From assembly GCA_015272325.1 (NCBI GenBank), contig JACYLU010000001.1, forward strand, positions 186,001 through 250,000: DNA of 64,000 nt, read 5' to 3'. The stretch's first letter is position 1. Each line of letters starts with the position of its first letter. The notes under the pieces were generated by a model. The model was not told the DNA's origin, did no database searches, and was given only the letters and a program-made list of their open reading frames with translations. This document shows positions 9,686-17,987 of the stretch, in pieces. The position numbers and the translations under genes are program-made. This stretch comes from Synechococcales cyanobacterium C42_A2020_086. Lineage in GTDB: Bacteria; Cyanobacteriota; Cyanobacteriia; Elainellales; Elainellaceae.

Positions 9686-9949
9686 CTCACTACCAGGGCT
9701 ACTTTGTCAAGTATAAATCGCTACTCAAAATGTGTAGCTACGCGATCTCTCAAACTGTTCATCTTACAGGCAATCTGGATGTGCAGCCCTAACCCAAAAA
9801 CGAAGCTAGCTAACAAAACATTCAGTTCTTGCTCAAGGAGAAATGAAGATTCTGTTGGAACCAAGAATACAATTGTGGCAGAATTAAGGCACCATATCGA
9901 ATGGTACTAGAGCAGCATGTGTTGAACCTTAATTGAACTGGAGCGGTGC

Positions 9950-10381
9950 ATGTGGAGTGATCTTCTAGAAGTGAATACCTATGATAGTGGGAATAATGGG
10001 TTCACACTGTGGACAGAGCACCTACTGCAAGAGGTAGCCTTTTTTCTCAAAGTTGTTCTGGAATTCATTGCAGTGTTGATTGTTGCCATTGCTCTCGTTA
10101 GAACCATTCAGAAGTATATTCGCTATCTGCGACATCGCAACTCTATGGCTCAACCTTCAGTTCGTCTAGAACTGGGACTCTCACTCGCTCTCTCGTTAGA
10201 ATTCTTGCTTGCAGCTGACATTGTTGGTACTGCCGTCTCTCCAGATTGGCAAGCCATTGCAAAGTTAGCTGCCATCACCGGGATTCGCACGTTCCTGAAT
10301 TTCTTTTTGCACCGCGAAGTACGAGAGTTGCAAGAATTACCTAGTAGCGTGCGCTCCGTTGAACCGCAGGGCATGAATTAA
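9950..10381 (+). CDS. DUF1622 family membrane protein
   Basis: The product is 143 aa from ATG 9950, with GGAG 6 nt upstream. Three hydrophobic segments are visible, near residues 32-54 (VAFFLKVVLEFIAVLIVAIALV), 75-95 (LELGLSLALSLEFLLAADIVG) and 105-125. The RLELGLxLALxLEFLLAADI motif and the following IRTFLNFFL are typical of DUF1622, a small bacterial inner-membrane family without an assigned function. Neighbours on the left are mobile debris and the next gene on the right is another membrane protein, so context does not suggest a role. Confidence 0.8.
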   Translation: MWSDLLEVNTYDSGNNGFTLWTEHLLQEVAFFLKVVLEFIAVLIVAIALVRTIQKYIRYLRHRNSMAQPSVRLELGLSLALSLEFLLAADIVGTAVSPDWQAIAKLAAITGIRTFLNFFLHREVRELQELPSSVRSVEPQGMN

Positions 10382-10493
10382 CCCCACTAGTTCGATCACT
10401 GAAAGTCCTGTTACTTAAACAAGCGAGCCACTAAAAATGAATGGCAATCAATAACAACAAATGACAACGAGCGGCAAGATTGTTTGATAGGGC

Positions 10494-10536
10494 GATGTTA
10501 ATAAAACCATGTTAATGAAACCATCTTGATAAACCT
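10494..10536. repeat. Degenerate triple repeat of about 14 bp before the GAP-family gene
   Basis: Three adjacent related units follow the pattern ATGTTAATxAAACC: 10495-10508, 10509-10522 and a weaker third to 10536. They lie directly upstream of the next start codon, so they replace a normal leader. Confidence 0.6.
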
Positions 10537-11199
10537 ATGAATATCTTTTGGGAACTTGTGCCCATGATGTTGGGAACCGCTTTGGCTCCCCTCTGGATCA
10601 TCGTAGTGCTACTGATTCTGCGTAGCCCCAATGGGTTAGTCAAGGCCACTGCCTTTGTGATCGGCACCACCTTGGTGCGGCTGCTCCAGGGTCTTGCGTT
10701 TGGCTACCTGTTTGGAGCGGTTGAACCGGCTGCTGGACGCTCCTCTATAGTGTCGGTCCTGCTCATGGTGTTAGGGCTGCTGCTGCTGATTTCGGCCATC
10801 AAATCCTTGCTGCATGAAGAGGATCCCGACGCTCCTCCGCCCAAGTGGATGAGCACTTTTGATCGAGCGACCGCCCCAAGACTTCTAGGATTAGGTGCCC
10901 TACTTACCGTGATGGCTCCTAAATTGTGGGTATTCACTCTTTCAGCCCTGGGGGTCATTCGAGGGGCTGCCCTCAGCTCTACAGAGGCGGTGAAAGTGTT
11001 CTTGCTCTATCTTCTGGGGGCGCAAGCTCTGTTGATTGCACCGCTGCTGCTTTACGCTATCATGCCCGGTCGGTCGGCTCGCTGGCTTCAGTCTGCCTCA
11101 GATTGGTTGACGCGCTATAACCGCCCCATTACCTTCGCTGTTTCCCTGATCTTTGGCAGCCTCTTTCTCTGGAAAGGGGTTTCGGGGCTGCTGCTGTAG
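10537..11199 (+). CDS. GAP family (Sap-like) membrane protein, LysE-like fold
   Basis: The product is 220 aa from ATG 10537, with no clear ribosome site because the leader is repeat DNA. About six hydrophobic segments are seen: an N-terminal one from residue 5, RSPNGLVKATAFVIGTTLVR as the second, then around 68-88, 113-135, 155-175 and 198-218. A short cytosolic loop (LLHEEDPDAPPPKWM) carries acidic residues and Pro-Pro before the conserved FDRATAPRLLGLGAL. This matches the GAP family (named for the mycobacterial Sap peptidolipid-addressing protein), which is related to LysE-type exporters. The substrate here is unknown. Confidence 0.72.
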   Translation: MNIFWELVPMMLGTALAPLWIIVVLLILRSPNGLVKATAFVIGTTLVRLLQGLAFGYLFGAVEPAAGRSSIVSVLLMVLGLLLLISAIKSLLHEEDPDAPPPKWMSTFDRATAPRLLGLGALLTVMAPKLWVFTLSALGVIRGAALSSTEAVKVFLLYLLGAQALLIAPLLLYAIMPGRSARWLQSASDWLTRYNRPITFAVSLIFGSLFLWKGVSGLLL

Positions 11200-11301
11200 A
11201 CTGCGGCTAAAACCAACTGCCCTCAGAACCAGAACCATATCGCGTATCTCCACCACCTCACCTCTACTACCTCGTACTATCTCGGTTTCACAGCTACCGC
11301 C

Positions 11302-11859
11302 TTACGAATTGAAGGGAGGCATCTCCCCTGTCACACCCCGATGCCCATCGGGGAAAACAGTGGTCTGATCAAATAGCGCATCGCTCAAATTCGCAGACTG
11401 GGCGCGAAACAGGTTGCAGCGCTGCAAGTTGGCCCGAGTGAGGCGCGCCTGCTCTAGGTTAGTATCCGAGAGGTTGGCACCCCGGAGATCGCTATCGACC
11501 AGACTGGCAAAGCGCAAATCTGCCCCCTGCAGATTGGACTGACTGAGGTTAGCCCACTCCAACTGGCAGTAGCACAACTCTGCCCGCGACACATTGGCAT
11601 ATTGCAGGTTAGCGTGGCTGAGGTTAGCCATTTGCAGCCGAGCGCTGCTCAGTTCGGCTTCTTGCAGTTGAGCATATTCCAGCTTGGCACGGCTGAGGTT
11701 AGCGTAGGGTAAATAGGTGCGGCTGAGGTTGCTGCCTCGCAGGTCAATATCTTGCAGATTGCATTCAAACAAGTTAACTTCGCTTAAATCGACCTCTCTA
11801 AAGTCTCGCCTGCCCTTGGCATACTCGTTTATTAGTTCCTCAGCGCTCAGTTTTTGCAT
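11302..11859 (-). CDS. Stand-alone pentapeptide-repeat protein
   Basis: The product is 185 aa from ATG 11859. It begins MQKLSAEELINEYAKGRRDF and is then almost wholly A(D/N)Lxx pentapeptides (for example LRGANLSDTNLEQARL), which should form a right-handed quadrilateral beta-helix. It closes with TTVFPDGHRGV. Both the opening and closing motifs recur in the C-terminal half of the Ser/Thr kinase at 46427-48076 (LTAEELLSAYAKGKRDF and TVHPSGKRGLW). It is therefore a free-standing version of that module. Function is unknown; a scaffold or protein-interaction role is inferred. No signal peptide is present. Confidence 0.9.
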   Translation of the reverse strand: MQKLSAEELINEYAKGRRDFREVDLSEVNLFECNLQDIDLRGSNLSRTYLPYANLSRAKLEYAQLQEAELSSARLQMANLSHANLQYANVSRAELCYCQLEWANLSQSNLQGADLRFASLVDSDLRGANLSDTNLEQARLTRANLQRCNLFRAQSANLSDALFDQTTVFPDGHRGVTGEMPPFNS

Positions 11860-12192
11860 AGGTAGTCAATAGGATCCGCAAAACAAAGCACTAACTCTGA
11901 AGCAAGAGATAGCGCTATTTTTATAAGTTGAGTATTTATGCTTAATTAATAAAAGTTTACACAGGGCTAGACGCAAGGGGGGTTTACTTAACCCTTTCTT
12001 TAGGGTTAGTTGGGCTATGGCGGTTGCCTAACTCGCGAGCAGGTGTCCCTTGAGCTGTAGAGAGTCTTAAGTAGAGAGTGCCGCTGCCGCATGGATTGTA
12101 GCTATTGCAGCTACAAATTGCAGCTTTTATCTACTTGGTCGCAGATGCGGTCAACAGCCTTGCCAGGAGACACCCCTTCCTACAGTAGCACT
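11860..12192. other. Intergenic region with no gene seen
   Basis: About 330 bp upstream of the pentapeptide gene, which begins on the minus strand at 11859, and downstream of the propeller gene. Palindromic traces such as TTGTAGCTATTGCAGCTACAA (12096-12116) occur, but no T-run terminator or open frame is convincing. Confidence 0.45.
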
Positions 12193-13263
12193 TCAGTTTT
12201 GGGACTGGCGGCGGAAGGTAGCGTGCGGTCGGGCGCGACCGGTTGTTAGGCTCACCCAGGCTAGCCCTTCGCTGGTGCCAACCCACACCTTGTTGCCGGT
12301 ATCAGGCGCTAGATCCAACACCCGACTAGACGGTAACCCCGGAATTTCGTTAACAATGGCACCATTGAAGCGGTTGAGCACAAATAGACCGTTGTCGGTG
12401 CCCACCCAGGCAAAACCTAGGCGATCAAAGCGGACACTGGTCACATTCCGTCCTCGTAGGGCAGTAACAGAACGCAGAATCGTGCCTGTGGTGGGGCTAA
12501 CCACCAAGAGTTGGCTCGGCGTCGCCACCCAGAGGTTGCCATCGGGTCCGAGAGTTAAGTCCTGCACGGTTCGTCCCGGCAGATCGGCCAGTCGCCCAAT
12601 GGGTAGAGCGCTGGCCGTGTTGATTTGCACGAGTCCATCCTGTGTGCCCACCCAAAGGTGACCATTGGCATCGAGGGTGAGGGCATTAGCGCTGACGCCG
12701 GGCAGGGTCCGCAGCGTGGTCATCAGCAGTCCTTCGTCGGGGCTAATTAAGGCTAACCCTTGGTCGGTCCCTACCCACAGGTAGCCGCGACGGTCGATCA
12801 GCAAGGAGAGCACACGATTGGAGGGCAAAGCAAAATTCTGAGCCGTAATTTCATTGCTGCGAGGATCAACGCGCTGCAAGCCGGTATAGGTACCGACCCA
12901 TACTCGCCCAACTTTGTCTTCGGCTAAGGCCCCGATCACCACATTCGGCAGGCTGATGCGGGCTATTACCCGTCCGCTGTGGGGATCAATGCGGGCTAAC
13001 CCCTGCCAAGAGCCAACCCAGAGATTGCCCTGGTAGTCTCGCTGCAAGGCCGTCACGCGGTAGTCGGGTTCAATGGGTAAGGGAGCAGGAACCGTAGGAG
13101 TCGGTCGGTCTGCCAACTGGAGGTCAAAGGCAGGTGGAACGGCGGCGACGGGGAATGACCCTGCCCAAGGGAGTGTTAGGACCAGCAGCGAGCCGAACAG
13201 TCGTGAGCTGAGCCGTTGCGAAGGTTGCCAATAGAGCGGCAAATAGAAAGCAAGATGTGCCAT
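12193..13263 (-). CDS. Secreted seven-bladed propeller protein (two-component-regulator propeller repeats)
   Basis: The product is 356 aa from ATG 13263. An N-terminal hydrophobic stretch (residues about 20-42, LFGSLLVLTLPWAGSFPVAA) looks like a signal peptide. Seven repeats of the form (L/V/A)WVGTxxGL follow, evenly spaced at roughly 40 residues: LWVGSWQGL, VWVGTYTGL, LWVGTDQGL, LWVGTQDGL, LWVATPSQL, AWVGTDNGL and VWVGTSEGL. This is the Reg_prop motif found in the periplasmic sensor half of hybrid two-component systems, but no kinase or transmembrane part follows, so the protein is a free periplasmic or secreted propeller. A ligand-binding role is inferred. It is transcribed divergently from guaA. 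Confidence 0.82.
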   Translation of the reverse strand: MAHLAFYLPLYWQPSQRLSSRLFGSLLVLTLPWAGSFPVAAVPPAFDLQLADRPTPTVPAPLPIEPDYRVTALQRDYQGNLWVGSWQGLARIDPHSGRVIARISLPNVVIGALAEDKVGRVWVGTYTGLQRVDPRSNEITAQNFALPSNRVLSLLIDRRGYLWVGTDQGLALISPDEGLLMTTLRTLPGVSANALTLDANGHLWVGTQDGLVQINTASALPIGRLADLPGRTVQDLTLGPDGNLWVATPSQLLVVSPTTGTILRSVTALRGRNVTSVRFDRLGFAWVGTDNGLFVLNRFNGAIVNEIPGLPSSRVLDLAPDTGNKVWVGTSEGLAWVSLTTGRARPHATFRRQSQN

Positions 13264-13646
13264 GAATGGGGATCACCATCAGCGACTTGGCTGATCAGGA
13301 TACCCATTTTCGAGAGAAAACTCACGCAGCGCGAACGTAACTGCATCAACGCTGGATAAAACGAATACCGCCTGCTGGCTGTTCAACGGTGATCAGCCTA
13401 ACGCAACGGTTTGAAAAGCCTGCGCTCGATAGATGCCTCACTGCCGGTTTTGCCGGTAGGGGAACCGGGGGGTTGGAGACCGCCGGCAGCCGGTTTGGCG
13501 GTTACCGTTTTGTCTCAGGTTTGTTAATCTAAGTAGAATATTCAAAAATTATTACATTTAATTTATTTGTTTATTTTTCCTGCATTGAGGCTTTTTTGTT
13601 CAGGCTATGGTTGTTCATCTACTAGGACGCGCATCAGGTTACAGCA
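13264..13646. other. Divergent intergenic region between propeller gene and guaA
   Basis: About 380 bp. The left half has no recognised element. The centre (13441-13502) is G/C-rich and can fold. The right end (13525-13590) is very AT-rich and probably contains the guaA promoter, which I cannot place exactly. Confidence 0.5.
13441..13502 (+). promoter_or_regulatory. Mutually exclusive hairpins upstream of guaA (candidate attenuator)
   Basis: CTGCCGG (13441-13447) can pair with CCGGCAG (13483-13489), with an inner CCGGT/ACCGG stem. Alternatively ACCGCC (13479-13484) pairs with GGCGGT (13497-13502), followed by TACCGTTTT. The two folds share bases 13483-13484 and so compete. The second resembles a weak intrinsic terminator. 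It matters only if transcription begins upstream of 13441, which I cannot show. Confidence 0.4.
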
Positions 13647-15251
13647 GTGATCCAAACTGAAACTCCCCCGACGACTTCGTCTGCTCATCAGCTCGATCGC
13701 CAAATGATCCTTATTCTCGACTTTGGCTCCCAATATTCTGAGCTGATTGCCCGTCGAATTCGTGAAACCCAGGTCTACTCGGAAGTGCTTTCCTATCGCA
13801 CTACGGCTGAGCAACTGCGGCAGCTCAACCCGAAAGGTATCATTTTGTCCGGCGGTCCCAGTTCGGTTTATGACGAAGGTGCTCCCCACTGCGACCCCGA
13901 AATTTGGCAGCTCGGCGTCCCGATTTTAGGAGTCTGCTACGGGATGCAGCTCATGGTACAGCAGTTAGGGGGTGGTGTTGAACGGGCAGAACGCGGCGAA
14001 TATGGTAAAGCTTCGCTGTTTATTGATGACCCGACCGATTTGTTGACCAACGTTGAGGATGGCACCACGATGTGGATGAGTCACGGCGACTCGGTCACGC
14101 ACCTGCCGGAGGGCTTTGAGCTGCTAGCCCATACCGACAATACCCCCTGTGCTGCTATCGCCCACCACGACAAAAAGCTCTACGGCGTGCAGTTTCACCC
14201 AGAAGTGGTGCATTCCGTCGGCGGGCAGGCGCTGTTGCGCAATTTTGTGTACCACATTTGCGACTGCGAACCGACCTGGACCACGGCGGCCTTTGTAGAA
14301 GAAGCCGTGCGGGAAATCCGGGCCAAGGTTGGCGATAAGCGGGTGCTGCTGGCCCTCTCGGGCGGTGTAGATTCCTCGACGCTGGCATTTTTGCTGCATC
14401 AGGCAATCGGCGACCAGCTCACCTGCATGTTTATCGATCAGGGCTTCATGCGCAAGAATGAGCCAGAGCGGTTGCTGAAGCTCTTTCAAGAACAGTTCCA
14501 CATTCCTGTGGAATATATCAACGCCCGCGATCGGTTCTTGGCCCAGCTTAAAGGCGTCACCGATCCCGAAGAGAAGCGCAAGCGCATTGGGCATGAGTTC
14601 ATCCGCGTTTTTGAGGAAGAGTCGCGGCGGCTCGGTCCCTTCGATTACCTAGCGCAGGGCACCCTCTATCCAGACGTAATCGAGTCTGCCGATACGAATG
14701 TCGATCCCCAAACCGGCGAACGGGTGGCGGTTAAGATCAAGAGCCATCACAATGTCGGCGGCTTGCCGAAGGATCTGCGGTTCAAACTGGTGGAGCCGCT
14801 GCGGAAGCTGTTCAAGGACGAAGTTCGTAAGGTTGGGCGCTCGATCGGGCTACCAGAGGAGATCGTGCAGCGTCATCCCTTCCCTGGTCCCGGATTGGCG
14901 ATCCGGATTCTCGGCGAAATCACCGAGGAGCGGCTGGAAATCCTGCGAGAAGCGGACTACATCGTGCGTCAGGAAATTAACCGCAACAATATCTATCATG
15001 AATTGTGGCAGGCGTTCGCGGTGCTGCTGCCCATCCGTAGTGTTGGCGTCATGGGGGATCAGCGTACCTATGCCTATCCGATTGTGCTGCGCTTGGTAAC
15101 GAGTGAAGACGGCATGACCGCCGACTGGGCGCGGGTGCCCTACGATCTGCTAGAGCTGATTTCCAACCGCATCGTCAATGAAGTGCGAGGGGTAAACCGT
15201 GTCGTCTACGACATTACCTCCAAGCCCCCCGGCACGATCGAATGGGAATAG
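13647..15251 (+). CDS. guaA: GMP synthase (glutamine-hydrolysing)
   Basis: It converts XMP to GMP using ATP and glutamine, the last step of guanine nucleotide synthesis. The product is 534 aa. The class I amidotransferase domain has Cys97 in GVCYGMQ and His184/Glu186 in QFHPE. The ATP pyrophosphatase P-loop SGGVDSS spans 238-244, and the C-terminal dimerisation domain ends in the expected IEWE. I keep the GTG start at 13647 because cyanobacterial GuaA often has a short extension before the [21 protein letters not shown] core; an ATG at 13704 is the alternative. A strong terminator follows at 15378. Confidence 0.95.
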   Translation: MIQTETPPTTSSAHQLDRQMILILDFGSQYSELIARRIRETQVYSEVLSYRTTAEQLRQLNPKGIILSGGPSSVYDEGAPHCDPEIWQLGVPILGVCYGMQLMVQQLGGGVERAERGEYGKASLFIDDPTDLLTNVEDGTTMWMSHGDSVTHLPEGFELLAHTDNTPCAAIAHHDKKLYGVQFHPEVVHSVGGQALLRNFVYHICDCEPTWTTAAFVEEAVREIRAKVGDKRVLLALSGGVDSSTLAFLLHQAIGDQLTCMFIDQGFMRKNEPERLLKLFQEQFHIPVEYINARDRFLAQLKGVTDPEEKRKRIGHEFIRVFEEESRRLGPFDYLAQGTLYPDVIESADTNVDPQTGERVAVKIKSHHNVGGLPKDLRFKLVEPLRKLFKDEVRKVGRSIGLPEEIVQRHPFPGPGLAIRILGEITEERLEILREADYIVRQEINRNNIYHELWQAFAVLLPIRSVGVMGDQRTYAYPIVLRLVTSEDGMTADWARVPYDLLELISNRIVNEVRGVNRVVYDITSKPPGTIEWE

Positions 15252-15377
15252 ACGTGGGACTAGACCAGTAGAAGCCGACCCGCAGCCAGAATCTAGGCTC
15301 ACCACATCCAGAGCTCTCAGCCCTGAGTGAACGCTTGACTCAGCCCTTTAGAAGCTAGGTAGAGAAGCTAACCAGCC

Positions 15378-15426
15378 AAGACACAGAGACTCAAAGAAGC
15401 AATTGACTTCTAGCCTCTGTGTCTTT
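15378..15426 (+). terminator. Rho-independent terminator after guaA
   Basis: AAGACACAGAG (15378-15388) pairs with CTCTGTGTCTT (15415-15425). An inner GAAG/CTTC stem extends the hairpin, and TTT then AT follow. Confidence 0.75.
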
Positions 15427-15442
15427 ATCATGGCATCCTAAT

Positions 15443-15472
15443 TGACTCAAACGGCTTTGACTCAAACGGCTT
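15443..15472. repeat. Perfect 15-bp tandem duplication
   Basis: TGACTCAAACGGCTT occurs twice head to tail (15443-15457 and 15458-15472), about 60 bp before the next gene. Confidence 0.92.
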
Positions 15473-15533
15473 TCCTCTCGATGGTCCTCCCCCACCGATT
15501 TAGTTCAATCAGGGTAAACGTTTCTCTTAACTA

Positions 15534-17435
15534 ATGAACATTCTCCTGTCTTCAGTCAGGAAGTCTCTCAGTCAGCAACCGCAGCTGATCATAGGCCTGC
15601 TGATCTTTGTCACTTGCCTGTTTGTTTATTTGGCAAACAACCATACCCTTAGCTCGGGCGACAATGTTCCCAATTCTCTCATCGCCTTCAATTGGCTGTT
15701 TAATCACAGCCTAACGCTCGATGCATTTCGGGGTACCTACATCATTGGTGAGAATGGGGTGTGTTTGGGCTGTCCTGATCAGGTGCCCTATTTTTTGGTA
15801 GAAGCACCCAACGGGCATTTAACATCCACCTATCCGGTGGGTACTGCAATCGTCACCTTTCCCCTCTATTGCTTCTTTTTCATCTGGCTTAAACTCTCTG
15901 GTTTTCTATCGGGCTGGTCGGCTACCCCGCTGTTGGTTCCACCCATTACTGATCCCAGCTTCGAGGTGGCGCGCCAGGCGTATGAGAAATTAGCGGCCTC
16001 TATTCTCACGGCGGCGTCGGTGGTCTTGTTTTATCTGTGTGCGCGGCTAAAATTCAATTCCCTGGTGGCGCTGGTGATCACGTTTATCTTCGCCTTTGCG
16101 ACCAATACATGGACGATTAGTTCCCAAGCGCTTTGGCAACATGGCACCGGCAACTTTGTATTAATTGCGGTCATTCTCTGTCTACTGAAGGCAAATCGCA
16201 CCGAGGGGCGACGAAAACATCTGCTCCTGCTAACGGCTGGCTTCCTCTGCGGCTTGATTCCCGGAATTCGACCTACCAATATTCTGTTTGCCATAGCGAT
16301 TGTGGTCTATGCTGTGTTCGCCTACCGCAGAGAGGTGATTTTTTTCCTGCTGGGGTTGCCGTCGTTTCTGCTGAGTGTAGGCTGGAATTTTTACTTCTTC
16401 GGCGTTGGGCTGAAGAATATTCTGTCGGCTGGGTACTCGCGCTTTTCTGAGGAGTCTTTCACGTCAGCTTACTACGAGTTCACCCCCCAGCAGTTTTGGC
16501 AGGGTTTCCTGGGGCTAACTATTAATCCAAATCGTGGATTGTTGGTCTACTCGCCTATTTTGCTGTTTGCTCTGCCTGGAATCTATCCCGTGTTTCGGCT
16601 GCGGTGGAAAAAAGACGAGCAACTGCTAGGCTGTTTAACCTTAGCTGCGGCGCTAGTTTTTATCCAATATTGCTTCTACCTGTTGTGGTGGGGGGGCTGG
16701 TGCTATGGACCCCGCTTTCTGACCGATATCCTGCCTGTTTTGTGTCTGTTGATTGGGTACTGCCTCACCTACAGCTTGGACCCATTGCGGCAGCACAAAC
16801 CGCGAATCTGGACAGGAATCATCAGTGGATTTCTAGTGCTGATGCTGTATTCCACCTTCACGCAGATAGTTGGTACCTTTGGGCACACCAATTGGGATGG
16901 CATTCCGACCGCTAGCCACCATCGCCTCTGGGATTGGCAGGATACTCAGATCAAGCGCCACACGGCCCGTCTATACCATCGCTTGACCGATCCGATTGAG
17001 AAGCCGCGCCAGTATGCTCGTCAAACCAACGGCAGAATTTTGCAGGTTCGGGATGCCAGCGGGCAACCTCTAACCTCGATCACGGCGGCTCCGGCACAAG
17101 AAATCATTTTGACGGCTCAGGTGCGGAACAACGGCAAAACCCAGTGGTATGGTTATGAGACGGCCCTAGGACGTGGCGAGGCTCGAATTACCGCTGAATT
17201 CTTTGATGCGGCTGGCAATCCAGTACCCACCGGGCAAACCGGTCTGCTTTATGTATCGGGTACGCCCAAACCTGATACCAAGGCGGAGGCCATCGGCGGC
17301 ATTCTGTTTCCCTCCCAGCCTGGAAACTACCGTCTAGAGTTGAGGCTGATCCTGCAAGGCATGAAGGATCCCCCGCGTCTGAGTAAGCGTCCTCCGGTTG
17401 TGCTAGAAGCCATCGTAGCTGCTCCTGGCTCGTAG
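15534..17435 (+). CDS. Polytopic membrane protein, GT-C glycosyltransferase-like, with C-terminal soluble domain
   Basis: The product is 633 aa from ATG 15534. About ten or eleven membrane segments occupy residues 15-430. The first large outside loop has SSGDNVPNSLIAFNWLF and TSTYPVGTAIVTFPLY, the kind of acidic loop that GT-C enzymes (ArnT/PMT-like, lipid-linked sugar donors) place after the first helix. A second long loop lies between FGVGLKNILSAGYSRF and GLLVYSPILLFA. The last 170 residues form a soluble beta-rich domain (LQVRDASGQPLTSI to VVLEAIVAAP). The GT-C call rests on topology and not on a catalytic motif I can prove, so the substrate and even the activity are open. Confidence 0.6.
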   Translation: MNILLSSVRKSLSQQPQLIIGLLIFVTCLFVYLANNHTLSSGDNVPNSLIAFNWLFNHSLTLDAFRGTYIIGENGVCLGCPDQVPYFLVEAPNGHLTSTYPVGTAIVTFPLYCFFFIWLKLSGFLSGWSATPLLVPPITDPSFEVARQAYEKLAASILTAASVVLFYLCARLKFNSLVALVITFIFAFATNTWTISSQALWQHGTGNFVLIAVILCLLKANRTEGRRKHLLLLTAGFLCGLIPGIRPTNILFAIAIVVYAVFAYRREVIFFLLGLPSFLLSVGWNFYFFGVGLKNILSAGYSRFSEESFTSAYYEFTPQQFWQGFLGLTINPNRGLLVYSPILLFALPGIYPVFRLRWKKDEQLLGCLTLAAALVFIQYCFYLLWWGGWCYGPRFLTDILPVLCLLIGYCLTYSLDPLRQHKPRIWTGIISGFLVLMLYSTFTQIVGTFGHTNWDGIPTASHHRLWDWQDTQIKRHTARLYHRLTDPIEKPRQYARQTNGRILQVRDASGQPLTSITAAPAQEIILTAQVRNNGKTQWYGYETALGRGEARITAEFFDAAGNPVPTGQTGLLYVSGTPKPDTKAEAIGGILFPSQPGNYRLELRLILQGMKDPPRLSKRPPVVLEAIVAAPGS

Positions 17436-17489
17436 GATCCCTACCGTCTTTTCAGCATCTAGTTAGCTGGCTTCGGTTATGGGTGGTGA

Positions 17490-17765
17490 CAGTCATTCTT
17501 TTATAGAGGGTCGGTGAAAAGTTCGGCATTCGGATGTACTCACATCGTCGAATCGGGCAGTGTATTGCTAGAGCGGTTGCTATTTCGAGATTATCTTCGA
17601 GAACATCCAGACGAAGCGTTACGTTATGCTCAATTGAAGCGCCATCTTGCCGAATTGAGAATTGCTGGATCAGTTTCCATTGGAAGGCAGCTTTGTCACA
17701 CTTTGCTATCCTATTTCCAGGACGCTTCAACAATTGACAATCTCAAGGCTTACACAAAAATCTAA
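17490..17765 (+). pseudogene. GrpB-family protein remnant (C-terminal half)
   Basis: The frame reads SFFYRGSVK, then HIVESGSVLLERLLFRDYL and REHPDEALRYAQLKRHL, matching the conserved HLHVVExGSxxWxxxLLFRDYLRxHPExAxxYxxLK region of GrpB (a nucleotidyltransferase-fold family). The frame is closed upstream by TGA at 17487, the first 100 or so residues of the family are absent, and after KRHLAEL the similarity breaks off where a conserved Y-x-x-x-K-x-x-F/Y tail is expected. It is a 5'-truncated, decayed fragment. Confidence 0.6.
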
Positions 17766-17805
17766 ACACTCTCCGCAACGGCAATGAGGAAGGCAGCCCC
17801 AAAGC

Positions 17806-17913
17806 TTAATCTTGCTCCATACTGTTCCTGACTAGATGCACCATACACAATTGCACCAGGGTATTCGGATAAGTGGCAGCAATGGCATCGGCAAAGCCAG
17901 TTAAGCCTCGTCC
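17806..17913 (-). mobile_element. IS256-family transposase remnant
   Basis: The minus strand reads RGLTGFADAIAATYPNTLVQ and then LCMVHLVRNSM before a stop. This matches the central DGLxGFxxAIxxxYPxTxVQLCxVHxxRNS block of IS256/MULE-type transposases. Only about 35 codons are left; inverted repeats and the rest of the gene are gone. Confidence 0.7.
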
Positions 17914-17987
17914 ATTACACTCATACATCGACGCTTTGCGGTCTTGCCAGTCGTCCTATCCCCCATTCAGAATGCAACTGTTGCGAA

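Larger units (their letters stand above)
8793..9693 (+). mobile_element. Complete IS1-family insertion sequence (about 0.9 kb)
   Basis: The terminal inverted repeats are GTAGTGCATCAAATT at 8793 and, read inward from 9693, GTAGTGAGTCAAATT (13 of 15 identical). The element encodes insA and insB in the IS1 arrangement with a -1 slippery heptamer. It is flanked by CAGGG on both sides (8788-8792 and 9694-9698). IS1 duplications are usually 8-9 bp, so this either is a short duplication or is partly coincidental. Both ORFs are intact, so the copy may be active. Confidence 0.88.
8596..9792 (+). pseudogene. DUF4258-like small protein gene split by the IS1 element
   Basis: ATG 8596 has GGAG about 9 nt upstream and overlaps the end of the methyltransferase fragment. 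The first 66 codons read EILFEVTTPLGFSVRTT, YWQFIVTIKHPVM and DPDEIRLSKTDSQ, a pattern I associate with cyanobacterial DUF4258-type proteins, in which VYLFYK follows. The IS1 element interrupts it at this point. Removing 8793-9693 and one CAGGG copy continues the frame as GYFVKYKSLLKM to a TAA at 9790-9792, for a 96-aa product. The tail after the join matches the family poorly, so it may have been damaged before insertion. The family call is from memory. Confidence 0.55.

Noticed and set aside
9704-9910. 68-codon frame right of the IS1 element
   Set aside because: It overlaps the continuation of the broken DUF4258-like gene in another register and shows no recognisable domain.
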